This document shows, one piece after another, positions 25,736 to 33,128 of a stretch of DNA of 64,000 bases. Made by a program: the position numbers and the translations under genes. Numbering within the stretch: the stretch's first letter is position 1; the number at the start of each line of letters is the position of its first letter. The notes under the pieces are model-generated. The model saw only the letters and a program-made list of their open reading frames with translations. It ran no database searches and was not told the DNA's origin. The stretch is from Candidatus Equimonas faecalis (GTDB lineage Bacteria > Bacteroidota > Bacteroidia > Bacteroidales > Bacteroidaceae): positions 62,001 through 126,000 of the forward strand of contig JAGHRT010000004.1 of the NCBI GenBank assembly GCA_018066245.1, in the 5' to 3' direction.

Positions 25736-26590
25736 ATGGTAACATTCCCCCTCTGCAAAGTCAATCTCGGCCTTTATGTAGTGAGCCGTCGCCCCGACGG
25801 GATGCACAACCTCTCCACCGTGTTTCTCCCCGTGGGCTTGTGCGACACCCTCGACATGCGGCCCCTCGATGCCACCTATACAGCCGACATCCTCCACCTT
25901 ACGGGCATTTCCCTCCCGGGCGGCGCAGGTGCCGACAACCTTGTGCTCCGCACGCTGGCCGCCCTACGCGCCGACCACCCCGCGCTGCCCTACATGGAAG
26001 TGTGGCTCCACAAGCGCATCCCCACGGGAGCCGGCCTCGGCGGAGGCAGCAGCGACGCCGCCTTCGCCCTGCGTATGGCCTGTCAGTTGGGCAACATCCG
26101 CATGACTGACGCTGAAGCCGTCAGCCGCCTGGCCTCATTAGGTGCCGATTGCGCCTTCTTCTGGAACGCCACACCGGCTTACGCCGAGGGCATCGGCGAA
26201 CAACTTCAGCCCATCAGCCTTCCCCAGCTCAAAGGTCTGCAACTGGCCCTCATCATGCCCCCCGTGGCCATCAGCACCCGCGAAGCCTTTGCCGGCATCA
26301 CGCCCAAAGAGCCCGCCCTGCCGCTTCTGGAAGCCCTCAGCCTCCCCGTAGGCGAATGGAAGGGCCTGGTGGGCAACGACTTCGAAGCCACAGTGTTCCC
26401 TCTCCACCCCGAACTGGCCGCCATCAAGCAGACGCTCTACGACATGGGAGCGCTCTACGCCCAGATGAGCGGCTCAGGAAGTACCCTCTTTGCCCTGTTC
26501 AACCGCCCCGTAGGTGAAGAACTCACCAAACTCCTGCCCCAATGCGCCATCCACACCGGCTATGCCTCCTACCGCCCCGCCATGTGCTGA
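25736..26590 (+). CDS. ispE: 4-diphosphocytidyl-2-C-methyl-D-erythritol kinase
   Basis: This 284-aa GHMP kinase phosphorylates CDP-methylerythritol in the non-mevalonate isoprenoid pathway. The ATP-binding glycine motif PTGAGLGGGSSDAAF is clear, as is the C-terminal AQMSGSGSTLFALF. The start MVTFPLCKVNLGLYV has the usual N-terminal KVNLGL pattern. It lies 10 bp after the lysozyme gene. Isoprenoids feed menaquinone side chains and undecaprenyl carriers, both relevant to neighbours (menE, menB, glycosyltransferases). Confidence 0.95.
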   Translation: MVTFPLCKVNLGLYVVSRRPDGMHNLSTVFLPVGLCDTLDMRPLDATYTADILHLTGISLPGGAGADNLVLRTLAALRADHPALPYMEVWLHKRIPTGAGLGGGSSDAAFALRMACQLGNIRMTDAEAVSRLASLGADCAFFWNATPAYAEGIGEQLQPISLPQLKGLQLALIMPPVAISTREAFAGITPKEPALPLLEALSLPVGEWKGLVGNDFEATVFPLHPELAAIKQTLYDMGALYAQMSGSGSTLFALFNRPVGEELTKLLPQCAIHTGYASYRPAMC

Positions 26591-26658
26591 GGCCGCCCCG
26601 CCGGTTTTACTTGTAGCCCGCCTACAATCATCCAAACCTTTTTCCCTCTTTTTCCACC

Positions 26659-27294
26659 ATGACAGAAAATGCAATCAACCAGCAGAAAGAACAATTCCTG
26701 AGCCTGTGCCGCCAATACATCAAGCGGGCCGGTATCGACGAACTGCTGGCCTGGCTCGACACCACCGACTTCTATCGCGCCCCCTCCTCCACCCGTTTCC
26801 ACCTGAACGAGGAAGGCGGGCTCTGCCGCCACGTCATGAACGTGTTCGACACCGCCATGAAAATCTACAAGAACTGCGCCGAGGAGCCCATCGCCGCAGG
26901 CACCTCGCCCTTCACCAAGCCCGTATCGGAGGAAAGCATCGCCATTGCCTGCCTCTTCCATGATTTGTGCAAGGTAGGGGTCTATCGCCGCGCCGAGAAG
27001 TTCCGCAAGAACGACAAGGGGCAGTGGGAGACCTACCTCAGCTGGGAGATGCAGGAGAGCTTCCCCATCGGCCACGCCGAGAAGAGTCTGATGATTGTGC
27101 GCAAGTATATGGAGCTCAATCTGGACGAGGCTCTGGCCATCCGCTGGCACATGGGCATGTTCGACGTGGGTGAGAGCGGCAGCTTCAACCGCCGTGCGTT
27201 CTACGATGCCACCGAGCTTTCCCCGCTGGTGTGCATTGTGAGCTCTGCCGACTTCGTGGCCTCCAAGTGCCTTGAAAAGACCACCGAGTACTAA
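26659..27294 (+). CDS. HD-domain protein (putative phosphohydrolase)
   Basis: A 211-aa cytosolic protein with an HD-type metal site: the first His in GGLCRHVMNVFD, the HD pair in CLFHDLCKVGVY and further His residues in IGHAEKSL and IRWHMGMFD. HD proteins hydrolyse nucleotides or phosphoesters; the substrate is unknown. Similar stand-alone HD proteins are common in Firmicutes and Bacteroidetes. It is 68 bp after ispE and 11 bp before the permuted aminotransferase gene, so co-transcription is likely. Confidence 0.82.
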   Translation: MTENAINQQKEQFLSLCRQYIKRAGIDELLAWLDTTDFYRAPSSTRFHLNEEGGLCRHVMNVFDTAMKIYKNCAEEPIAAGTSPFTKPVSEESIAIACLFHDLCKVGVYRRAEKFRKNDKGQWETYLSWEMQESFPIGHAEKSLMIVRKYMELNLDEALAIRWHMGMFDVGESGSFNRRAFYDATELSPLVCIVSSADFVASKCLEKTTEY

Positions 27295-27305
27295 GCCCCC
27301 GCCTT

Positions 27306-28412
27306 ATGACCGTCCACCACATCTATCCCTACCGCAGTTTCCACCGCGACACGTTGCGCCAGCAACTCGCCGAGGCGGGCATCGGCACGCTGTGCCACTA
27401 TCCCGTGCCCATCCACCGCCAGCCGTGCTTCGCATCCCGCTTTCAGGGCGAGGACTATCCCATGGCCGAAACCCTGGCCGCCGAAGAGCTCTCCCTGCCC
27501 CTCTCGCCCGCTATGACGGAGGCCGAGGCCGAGCGCGTGGCCGCAGCGGTGAAGGCAGCCGAGGCAGGGCAGGCCATCCCTCAGGGCGACCCCGTCAGCT
27601 ATTCCGACATAAGCCGTCTCACGGCCTCCTACGGCACGACGTTGGAGGAAGCGGCCTGCCGCGTGATTCGCAGCGGCTGGTATGTGCAGGGCAGCGAGTG
27701 CCGCGCCTTCGAGCAGGAATTTGCCAACTACTGCGCCGGCAAGGCTGGTCTCTGGCAGCTCCACTGCGTGGGATGTGCCAACGGCCTCGACGCACTCACC
27801 CTCCTGCTCATTGCCCTCAAGCAGCGCAACGGCTGGACCGCGCAGTCGGAAGTCATCGTGCCGGCCCTGACGTTCATTGCCACGGCGCAGGCCGTGCTCC
27901 GTGCCGGACTCACGCTGCGCCTCTGCGACATAACGCCCGATGGCCTTATGGACCCCATGAGCGCGGCCACCGCCATCACGCCCCAGACCGTAGCCCTGCT
28001 GCCCGTCCACCTCTACGGCCGACGAGCCGACCTCGACGAGCTCAGCCAGTTGGCCGACATCCACGGCCTTGCACTGGTGCAGGATGCCGCCCAGGGGCAC
28101 GGCCTGCCGCTTGACGTAAAGTCGGGCGCCCTGCAAGCCGCCTTCTCCTTCTATCCGGGCAAGAACCTCGGAGCCCTCGGCGACGGCGGAGCCGTGGTTA
28201 CCGACGACGGCGAACTGGCCGCCCATGTGCGCCAACTGGCCAACTACGGGGCGAAAGAGAAGTACTGCCACGAAATGCCCGAAGCCTTCAACAGCCGTCT
28301 GGACGAACTCCAGGCTGCCCTGCTGCGCGTGAAGCTGACGCGCCTCGACGAGGACAACGCACGCCGCAGCCGGATAGCCGCCATCTACGACAAGGCACTG
28401 GCCCGCATCTAA
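27306..28412 (+). CDS. DegT/DnrJ/EryC1-family aminotransferase with circularly permuted segment order
   Basis: A single 368-aa frame. Residues 1 to about 92 look like the normal C-terminal end of a DegT sugar aminotransferase (VHHIYPYR, RDTLRQQLAEAGIGTLCHYP, YPMAETLAAEELSLPL). Residues 97-368 look like its N-terminal and catalytic part (SYSDISRLTASYG, SGWYVQGSECRAFEQEF, VIVPALTFIATAQA, PVHLYGRRADLDEL, EDAAQ replaced by QDAAQGHG, FSFYPGKNLGALGDGG with the PLP lysine at residue 286, NSRLDELQAALLRVKL). The protein ends where an ordinary DegT would continue into HHIYPYR. Total length is normal. The function (transfer of an amino group to a nucleotide-sugar ketone) is a family inference; activity after permutation is unproven. 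It could descend from a tandem pair by deletion. Confidence 0.8.
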   Translation: MTVHHIYPYRSFHRDTLRQQLAEAGIGTLCHYPVPIHRQPCFASRFQGEDYPMAETLAAEELSLPLSPAMTEAEAERVAAAVKAAEAGQAIPQGDPVSYSDISRLTASYGTTLEEAACRVIRSGWYVQGSECRAFEQEFANYCAGKAGLWQLHCVGCANGLDALTLLLIALKQRNGWTAQSEVIVPALTFIATAQAVLRAGLTLRLCDITPDGLMDPMSAATAITPQTVALLPVHLYGRRADLDELSQLADIHGLALVQDAAQGHGLPLDVKSGALQAAFSFYPGKNLGALGDGGAVVTDDGELAAHVRQLANYGAKEKYCHEMPEAFNSRLDELQAALLRVKLTRLDEDNARRSRIAAIYDKALARI

Positions 28413-28470
28413 GCGCTCCCGCCCCCTCTCCCCCAAAGGAGACGGAACGCCGGCAGGCTCCGGAAAATCC

Positions 28471-28545
28471 GGCCTATAGACCAGGAAAATCCAGACTATA
28501 CACTAAGAAAAACTGTCGGCGGACCAGGAAAAACTGTCGGCGGAC
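28471..28545 (+). repeat. REP-like motif: CTATAG and two AAAAACTGTCGGCGGAC copies
   Basis: GGCCTATAGACCAGG at 28471 is followed by two identical 17-bp copies of AAAAACTGTCGGCGGAC at 28508-28524 and 28529-28545, 21 bp apart. Same family as 24634-24706 and 55022-55084. The rest of the gap 28413-28610 shows nothing else recognisable. Confidence 0.75.
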
Positions 28546-28610
28546 TAAGAAATCTCCCCCTTCCCCCACACACCCATACACTACCGATTGCCGTATTTAA
28601 TTGCACACCC

Positions 28611-29411
28611 ATGACGATTGACATACTCATCTGTTCGCTCAACAAGGGCATCGTGCGCGTCGAAGACGTACTCCAGGCTCCGCAGGAGGGCATCCACTAC
28701 ATCGTGTCCTACCAGTACACCGACGAGCGCTACCTTGAACTCATACCCGCCCACCTGCGCGAACGCAGCGACGTAGAAATCCACACCATCAACGGCAAGG
28801 GCCTCTCCGCCAACCGCAACGCCGCACTCTCCAAGGCCACAGCCGACATCATCGTCTTTGCCGACGACGACGCCCGCTTCACCCCCGACTCCTTCGCCAC
28901 CGTGCGCCGCGTGTTTGAGGAGCACCCCCACCTCGACGTAGCCTTCTTCAAGGCTTCCACCTACACGGGCAAGTCCCTCAAGACCTACCCCGAGGCCGCA
29001 CGGCCCATCACGGCCCTGCCCTCCGACTATACCATCTCCGCCATCGAAATGGCCGCACGCCGCACCAGCGTGCAGGGACGCATCAGCTACGACGAACGCT
29101 TTGGCCTCGGCGCACCGTTCCTCACCTGCGGCGAGGAGGAAGTGTGGATTACCGATGCCCTGCGCATGGGCCTCAGTATGCACTATTTCCCCATCAAAGT
29201 CGTAGAAACCAGCACCATGCTGAAGCGCTCCCTCGTCTATGTCGATGCCGGCGTGCAACGCTCCAAGGGAGCCTTCTGCTACTACACCATGGGCTGGCGG
29301 GCCTGGCTCCATTGCCTCAAGTTCGCCATCAGCGGCACACGGCAGGGCTACTGCCATTTCCTCCCCATGATGCGCCACCTCGCCGAAGGCATCCGCTACC
29401 TACGGAAATAG
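28611..29411 (+). CDS. Family 2-like glycosyltransferase, copy 1
   Basis: A 266-aa GT-A fold protein: the N-terminal ILICSLNKG strand, the GLSANRNAALSKA helix, the metal-binding VFADDDARF motif, and LTCGEEEVWITDAL in the acceptor region. No membrane segments are obvious. It should transfer a sugar from a nucleotide-sugar to a surface glycan or protein; donor and acceptor are unknown. It is a same-length paralogue of the next gene. It lies downstream of the permuted sugar aminotransferase, suggesting a shared amino-sugar or surface-glycan context, though an REP-like gap separates them. Confidence 0.82.
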   Translation: MTIDILICSLNKGIVRVEDVLQAPQEGIHYIVSYQYTDERYLELIPAHLRERSDVEIHTINGKGLSANRNAALSKATADIIVFADDDARFTPDSFATVRRVFEEHPHLDVAFFKASTYTGKSLKTYPEAARPITALPSDYTISAIEMAARRTSVQGRISYDERFGLGAPFLTCGEEEVWITDALRMGLSMHYFPIKVVETSTMLKRSLVYVDAGVQRSKGAFCYYTMGWRAWLHCLKFAISGTRQGYCHFLPMMRHLAEGIRYLRK

Positions 29412-29507
29412 CCCCGTCCTCCCCTCCTCCGCCCTCCCCACAGCCGGACGGCGCACCCCCAAAAAGGAAGTCCCCTGCATTTTCAACCACACATTATATA
29501 TTATACA

Positions 29508-30308
29508 GTGGGCCCTACGCTCTCCATACTCATCTGCACCATCAACGACCGCATCAAGGACGTGGCCGGAATGCTCCTGCCCGAGCGCCCCGACGTGTGC
29601 TACATCGTGTCGTTCCAATACACCGACACCATGTTCCTCCAGATGGTGCCCGCAATCCTCAGGGAGCGGCCCGACGTGGAAGTGCTCCCCCACCCCTCCG
29701 TAGGCCTGTCGGTCAATCGCAACGCCGCCCTCCGGGCCTGCCGCACCGCCCTCGGGCTCATCGCCGACGATGACACGCGCTTCACGGATAGCCAAATCGA
29801 CAGCGTCATTCGCTGCTTCAACGACCACCCCGAGGTGGACATTGCCTGCTTTCAGGCCATTTATGCCGACGGCACCCCCCTCAAGGACTACCCCACCTAC
29901 AGTTTCAACTATCGCGACACACCGCGCGGCTACTACTACTGCAGCCTCGAAATAGCCCTCCGCACCGACACGGAGCTGCCCCTCTTCGATGCCCGCTTCG
30001 GGCTGGGCGCGTCCTTCCTGAACTGCGGCGAGGAGGAAGTGTTCCTCTACCATGCCAGTTGCGCAGGCTTGAACATCCGCTACTTCCCCATAGTTACGGC
30101 CACCACACGGCAGGGCCTGACCACGGGCGCACGCTTTGCCACCGACGTGCGCGTGCGCCGCTCCAAAGGAGCCGTGCTCTACGTCATCCACGGCCTGATT
30201 GGCGGTTACCTGCGCCTCTGCAAGACCGCCCTTCTCCAGCCCGGCCACCGCTGGCAAGCCTACCGCGACATGCTGGACGGCATGAAATACATACTGCGCA
30301 CCGAATGA
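29508..30308 (+). CDS. Family 2-like glycosyltransferase, copy 2, GTG start
   Basis: A 266-aa paralogue of the preceding gene: ILICTINDR, YIVSFQYTDTMFL, GLSVNRNAALRAC, LIADDDTRF and LNCGEEEVFLYHA align in order. The start is GTG at 29508, because no ATG precedes the conserved first strand (TLSILICT). It overlaps menE by 4 bp (ATGA), indicating translational coupling. The sugar and acceptor are unknown. Confidence 0.82.
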   Translation: MGPTLSILICTINDRIKDVAGMLLPERPDVCYIVSFQYTDTMFLQMVPAILRERPDVEVLPHPSVGLSVNRNAALRACRTALGLIADDDTRFTDSQIDSVIRCFNDHPEVDIACFQAIYADGTPLKDYPTYSFNYRDTPRGYYYCSLEIALRTDTELPLFDARFGLGASFLNCGEEEVFLYHASCAGLNIRYFPIVTATTRQGLTTGARFATDVRVRRSKGAVLYVIHGLIGGYLRLCKTALLQPGHRWQAYRDMLDGMKYILRTE

Positions 30309-31294
30309 CCACCGACGCCCTTAGTTTTCTCAACGCCTGGCGCAGCCCCGCCCCCACTGTCGAGGTGCAGACAAGCGGCAGCACAGGAGTGCCCCACACC
30401 ATGCAGGTGGAAAAAAGCCGCATGAGGGCATCGGCACTTGCCACCTGCCAGTTTCTGGACATTCCCCGAGGCGCAACGGCTCTCCTCTGCCTGCCCACGC
30501 GCTTCATCGCCGGGAAGATGATGATTGTCCGCGCCGAAGTGTGGCCGCTCAAGCTCATCACGGTAGAGCCTTCCTCCCATCCCTTCCACGGCCTTACCGC
30601 CCCGCCCCACTTCGTCGCCCTCACCCCCGCCCAGGCCTACCAGACTTTCCAGCAACCTGCGGAGGCCAAACTCTTGCGCCATACGCCCTGCGTGCTCATA
30701 GGCGGCGGAGCCGTCTCTCCCCGGCTGGAAGAACAGCTCGGCAGCTGCCAAGGCGGCGTTTGGAGCAGCTACGGCATGACGGAAACGCTGTCCCACATCG
30801 CCCTCCGCCGCATAGGCGAAACGGGCTACCGCCCCCTGCCGGGCGTCAAGGTGGGAGTGGCACGCGGCAGCACGGATGCGCCCGCCTGCCTGTGGATTGA
30901 CGCGCCCCATGTGTGCCCCACACGCCTCCAAACCAACGACGTGGCCGAACTTCTGCCCGACGGACGTTTCCGCATCATAGGGCGCAAGGACAATGTGGTA
31001 TGTTCGGGCGGCCTGAAGCTCCAACTCGAAGAACTGGAGCAGGACATCGCCACGCAGTCAGGGCTCCAAATCGGACAGGACTTCCTCCTGACATGGGTGG
31101 CCGACCCCAAGTGGGGACAAGCCCTCACACTCCTGATCACCCGCCAAGCCCCCCTGCCCGCCAGCCTTCCCGCAGGGACGAGCCGCCCCAAGCACATCGT
31201 GCGCATCCCTGCCCTGCCCCTCACCCCCACAGGCAAGCCCGCCCGCCTCCAAGCCCACCAACTGGCCACCCAAGCCCTGAACATCCCCCTCTGA
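30305..31294 (+). CDS. menE: o-Succinylbenzoate-CoA ligase
   Basis: This 329-aa AMP-forming ligase activates o-succinylbenzoate with CoA in menaquinone synthesis. Motifs: the phosphate loop [53 protein letters not shown], and the C-terminal [10 protein letters not shown] lysine region. It is shorter than E. coli MenE (about 450 aa) but is near the usual Bacteroidales size (about 350). The start ATG at 30305 overlaps the glycosyltransferase stop. menB follows after 58 bp; the other men genes are not in this window. Confidence 0.9.
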   Translation: MTTDALSFLNAWRSPAPTVEVQTSGSTGVPHTMQVEKSRMRASALATCQFLDIPRGATALLCLPTRFIAGKMMIVRAEVWPLKLITVEPSSHPFHGLTAPPHFVALTPAQAYQTFQQPAEAKLLRHTPCVLIGGGAVSPRLEEQLGSCQGGVWSSYGMTETLSHIALRRIGETGYRPLPGVKVGVARGSTDAPACLWIDAPHVCPTRLQTNDVAELLPDGRFRIIGRKDNVVCSGGLKLQLEELEQDIATQSGLQIGQDFLLTWVADPKWGQALTLLITRQAPLPASLPAGTSRPKHIVRIPALPLTPTGKPARLQAHQLATQALNIPL

Positions 31295-31297
31295 ACA

Positions 31298-31350
31298 CTA
31301 CACATTATTCATCCTACATTATACATTATTCATTTTACATTACCCATTCC
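31298..31350 (+). repeat. ACATTAT/CATTATTCAT simple repeats between menE and menB
   Basis: Short AT-rich units (CATTATTCAT, TACATTATACATTATTCAT) are repeated with a period of about 20 bp immediately upstream of the menB start. Similar stretches, such as ACATTATATATTATAC, precede the second glycosyltransferase gene (29491-29506). Confidence 0.6.
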
Positions 31351-31352
31351 CC

Positions 31353-32210
31353 ATGCCCTCTTGGAAAACCATACGCCACTTTAAGGAAATCCTTTTCGAC
31401 CAGCACGGAGGCATAGCCCGCATAAGCATAAACCGCCCGCGCTACCGCAACGCCTTCACCCCCCTTACCGTGCAGGAACTCAGCCAAGCCCTGATTCACT
31501 GCCGCGAAGCCCAGGACATCAGCGTCGTGCTGCTGACCGGTGCGCCTACGCCGCGCCTTGAAGGCCAAAGCGAAGAAGAATGGCTGCGCACACAGGCATT
31601 TTGCGCCGGCGGCGACATGCACGTGAAAGGTCGCGGAGGATATGTAGGGGGCGACGGCGTGCCGCGCCTCAACGTGCTGGACGTGCAAAAGCAAATACGC
31701 ACGCTGCCCAAGCCCGTAGTGGCCATGGTCAATGGCTACGCGATAGGCGGCGGCCATGTGCTTCACCTCGTGTGCGACCTTACGATTGCCGCCACGAATG
31801 CCCGCTTCGGACAGACGGGGCCGCGCGTGGGAAGTTTCGATGCCGGCTTCGGCGCGTCCTACCTCGCCCGCATCGTGGGCCAGAAGAAGGCACGCGAAAT
31901 CTGGTTCCTGTGCCGGCAATACTCCGCCGCCGAGGCCGAACAGACGGGTATGGTCAATAAAGTGGTGCCCCACGACCGGCTGGAAGCCGAGTGCGTCCAG
32001 TGGGCCGAAGACATGATGAAGCTCTCGCCCCTCGCCCTCCGCATGATAAAGGCCGGCCTCAACGCCGAACTCGACGGGCAGGCCGGCATACAGCAGCTGG
32101 CCGGCGACTGCACCATGCTCTACTACATGCTGGACGAAGCCCACGAGGGCGGACAGGCCTTCCTCGAAAAGCGCCAGCCCGACTTCACAAAATATCCCAA
32201 ACTTCCCTAA
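31353..32210 (+). CDS. menB: 1,4-Dihydroxy-2-naphthoyl-CoA synthase
   Basis: A 285-aa crotonase-fold enzyme that cyclises o-succinylbenzoyl-CoA in menaquinone synthesis. Motifs: [50 protein letters not shown] and the MenB-specific [20 protein letters not shown]. The C-terminus carries FLEKRQPDF. The length is normal. It lies directly downstream of menE, the preceding step in the pathway, and 14 bp before cysQ. Confidence 0.96.
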   Translation: MPSWKTIRHFKEILFDQHGGIARISINRPRYRNAFTPLTVQELSQALIHCREAQDISVVLLTGAPTPRLEGQSEEEWLRTQAFCAGGDMHVKGRGGYVGGDGVPRLNVLDVQKQIRTLPKPVVAMVNGYAIGGGHVLHLVCDLTIAATNARFGQTGPRVGSFDAGFGASYLARIVGQKKAREIWFLCRQYSAAEAEQTGMVNKVVPHDRLEAECVQWAEDMMKLSPLALRMIKAGLNAELDGQAGIQQLAGDCTMLYYMLDEAHEGGQAFLEKRQPDFTKYPKLP

Positions 32211-32224
32211 AAACGCCCCACGCC

Positions 32225-33022
32225 ATGCAAGCCTTTCTTGACATTGCCCTCCGAGCAGCCCTCGAAGCGGGAGCCGAGGAACTCCGTATCTACAACCTGC
32301 CCGCAGAGCAGCAGGAAGTGGAACTGAAGGCGGATCAGTCGCCCCTCACCCTGGCCGACCGCCGAGCCCACGATATAATATGCCGCCATCTCGCCGAAAC
32401 GGGCCTTCCCATCCTCTCGGAAGAAGGCAGCCACCTGCCATACGACGAGCGTAGCGGCTGGCAGCAGTACTGGTGCGTAGATCCGCTGGACGGCACCAAG
32501 GAGTTTGTGAAACACAGCGGGGAGTTCAGCGTGAACATAGCCCTGATGACGCCCCATGACAGTACCTGGCACCCCACCCTCGGCGTGGTGTTCTTCCCCG
32601 CCACGGGACTTCTCTACTACACCGACGGCCAGGTGGCACGCCGCGCCCAAGTTGCAGACGGCACCGACCTGACCTGCTTCACCACCCTGCCCGAGCCTCA
32701 TGCCAACCGCCCCTTCACGGTAGTTGCCTCCCTGTCGCACATGAACGCAGCCACCGAGGGCTACATCGCAGGGCTACGAACAATACACCCCGACCTCCGT
32801 CTCACACAAGCCGGAAGTAGCCTGAAAATCTGCCGCGTAGCCGAAGGCAGTGCCGACATCTACCCACGCCTCGCCCCCACCTGCGAATGGGACACCGCCG
32901 CCGCCCACGCCGTGGTACGCGCCGCCGGCGGCGAAATCGTGAGCCCCTGGAACGGCCGCCCCCTCTGCTACAACAAGCCCAAGTTCCTCAACCCCGACTT
33001 CGTGGTTCGCCCCACGCGCTGA
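32225..33022 (+). CDS. cysQ: 3'(2'),5'-bisphosphate nucleotidase
   Basis: This 265-aa inositol-monophosphatase-fold enzyme removes the 3' phosphate from PAP, a by-product of sulfate activation and phosphopantetheine transfer. Motifs: the metal site PILSEEGSH, WCVDPLDGTKEFVKHSGEFSVNIAL, and CEWDTAAAHAVVRAAGG. The ATG at 32225 gives the usual short N-terminal helix; the frame is open further upstream inside menB. Last gene of the run, closed by a very strong bidirectional terminator. Confidence 0.93.
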   Translation: MQAFLDIALRAALEAGAEELRIYNLPAEQQEVELKADQSPLTLADRRAHDIICRHLAETGLPILSEEGSHLPYDERSGWQQYWCVDPLDGTKEFVKHSGEFSVNIALMTPHDSTWHPTLGVVFFPATGLLYYTDGQVARRAQVADGTDLTCFTTLPEPHANRPFTVVASLSHMNAATEGYIAGLRTIHPDLRLTQAGSSLKICRVAEGSADIYPRLAPTCEWDTAAAHAVVRAAGGEIVSPWNGRPLCYNKPKFLNPDFVVRPTR

Positions 33023-33048
33023 CCCAGCGCCGGACAGGCTCCACGCAT

Positions 33049-33098
33049 AAAGAAGGTGTACGCAATGCCAGACAGCCGGCATTGCGTACACCTTCTTT
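33049..33098. terminator. Bidirectional terminator with 21-bp perfect stem
   Basis: The arms 33049-33069 and 33078-33098 are perfect reverse complements (AAAGAAGG... and ...CCTTCTTT) around an 8-nt loop. The A-rich left and T-rich right ends serve both directions. It lies between the convergent cysQ and the dual-thioredoxin gene. Confidence 0.9.
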
Positions 33099-33128
33099 CG
33101 TGAGAACTTTTCCTATGGGGAGTGATGA

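Noticed and set aside
27272..28114. Alternative 280-codon frame overlapping the permuted aminotransferase gene
   Set aside because: The product is Arg/Pro/His-rich and low in hydrophobic residues, typical of a shadow frame in GC-rich coding DNA. The DegT frame has clear family motifs.
28611..30308. A polysaccharide biosynthesis locus spanning 27-30 kb
   Set aside because: Only a permuted aminotransferase and two glycosyltransferases are present; no flippase, polymerase or nucleotide-sugar synthesis genes support a full locus.
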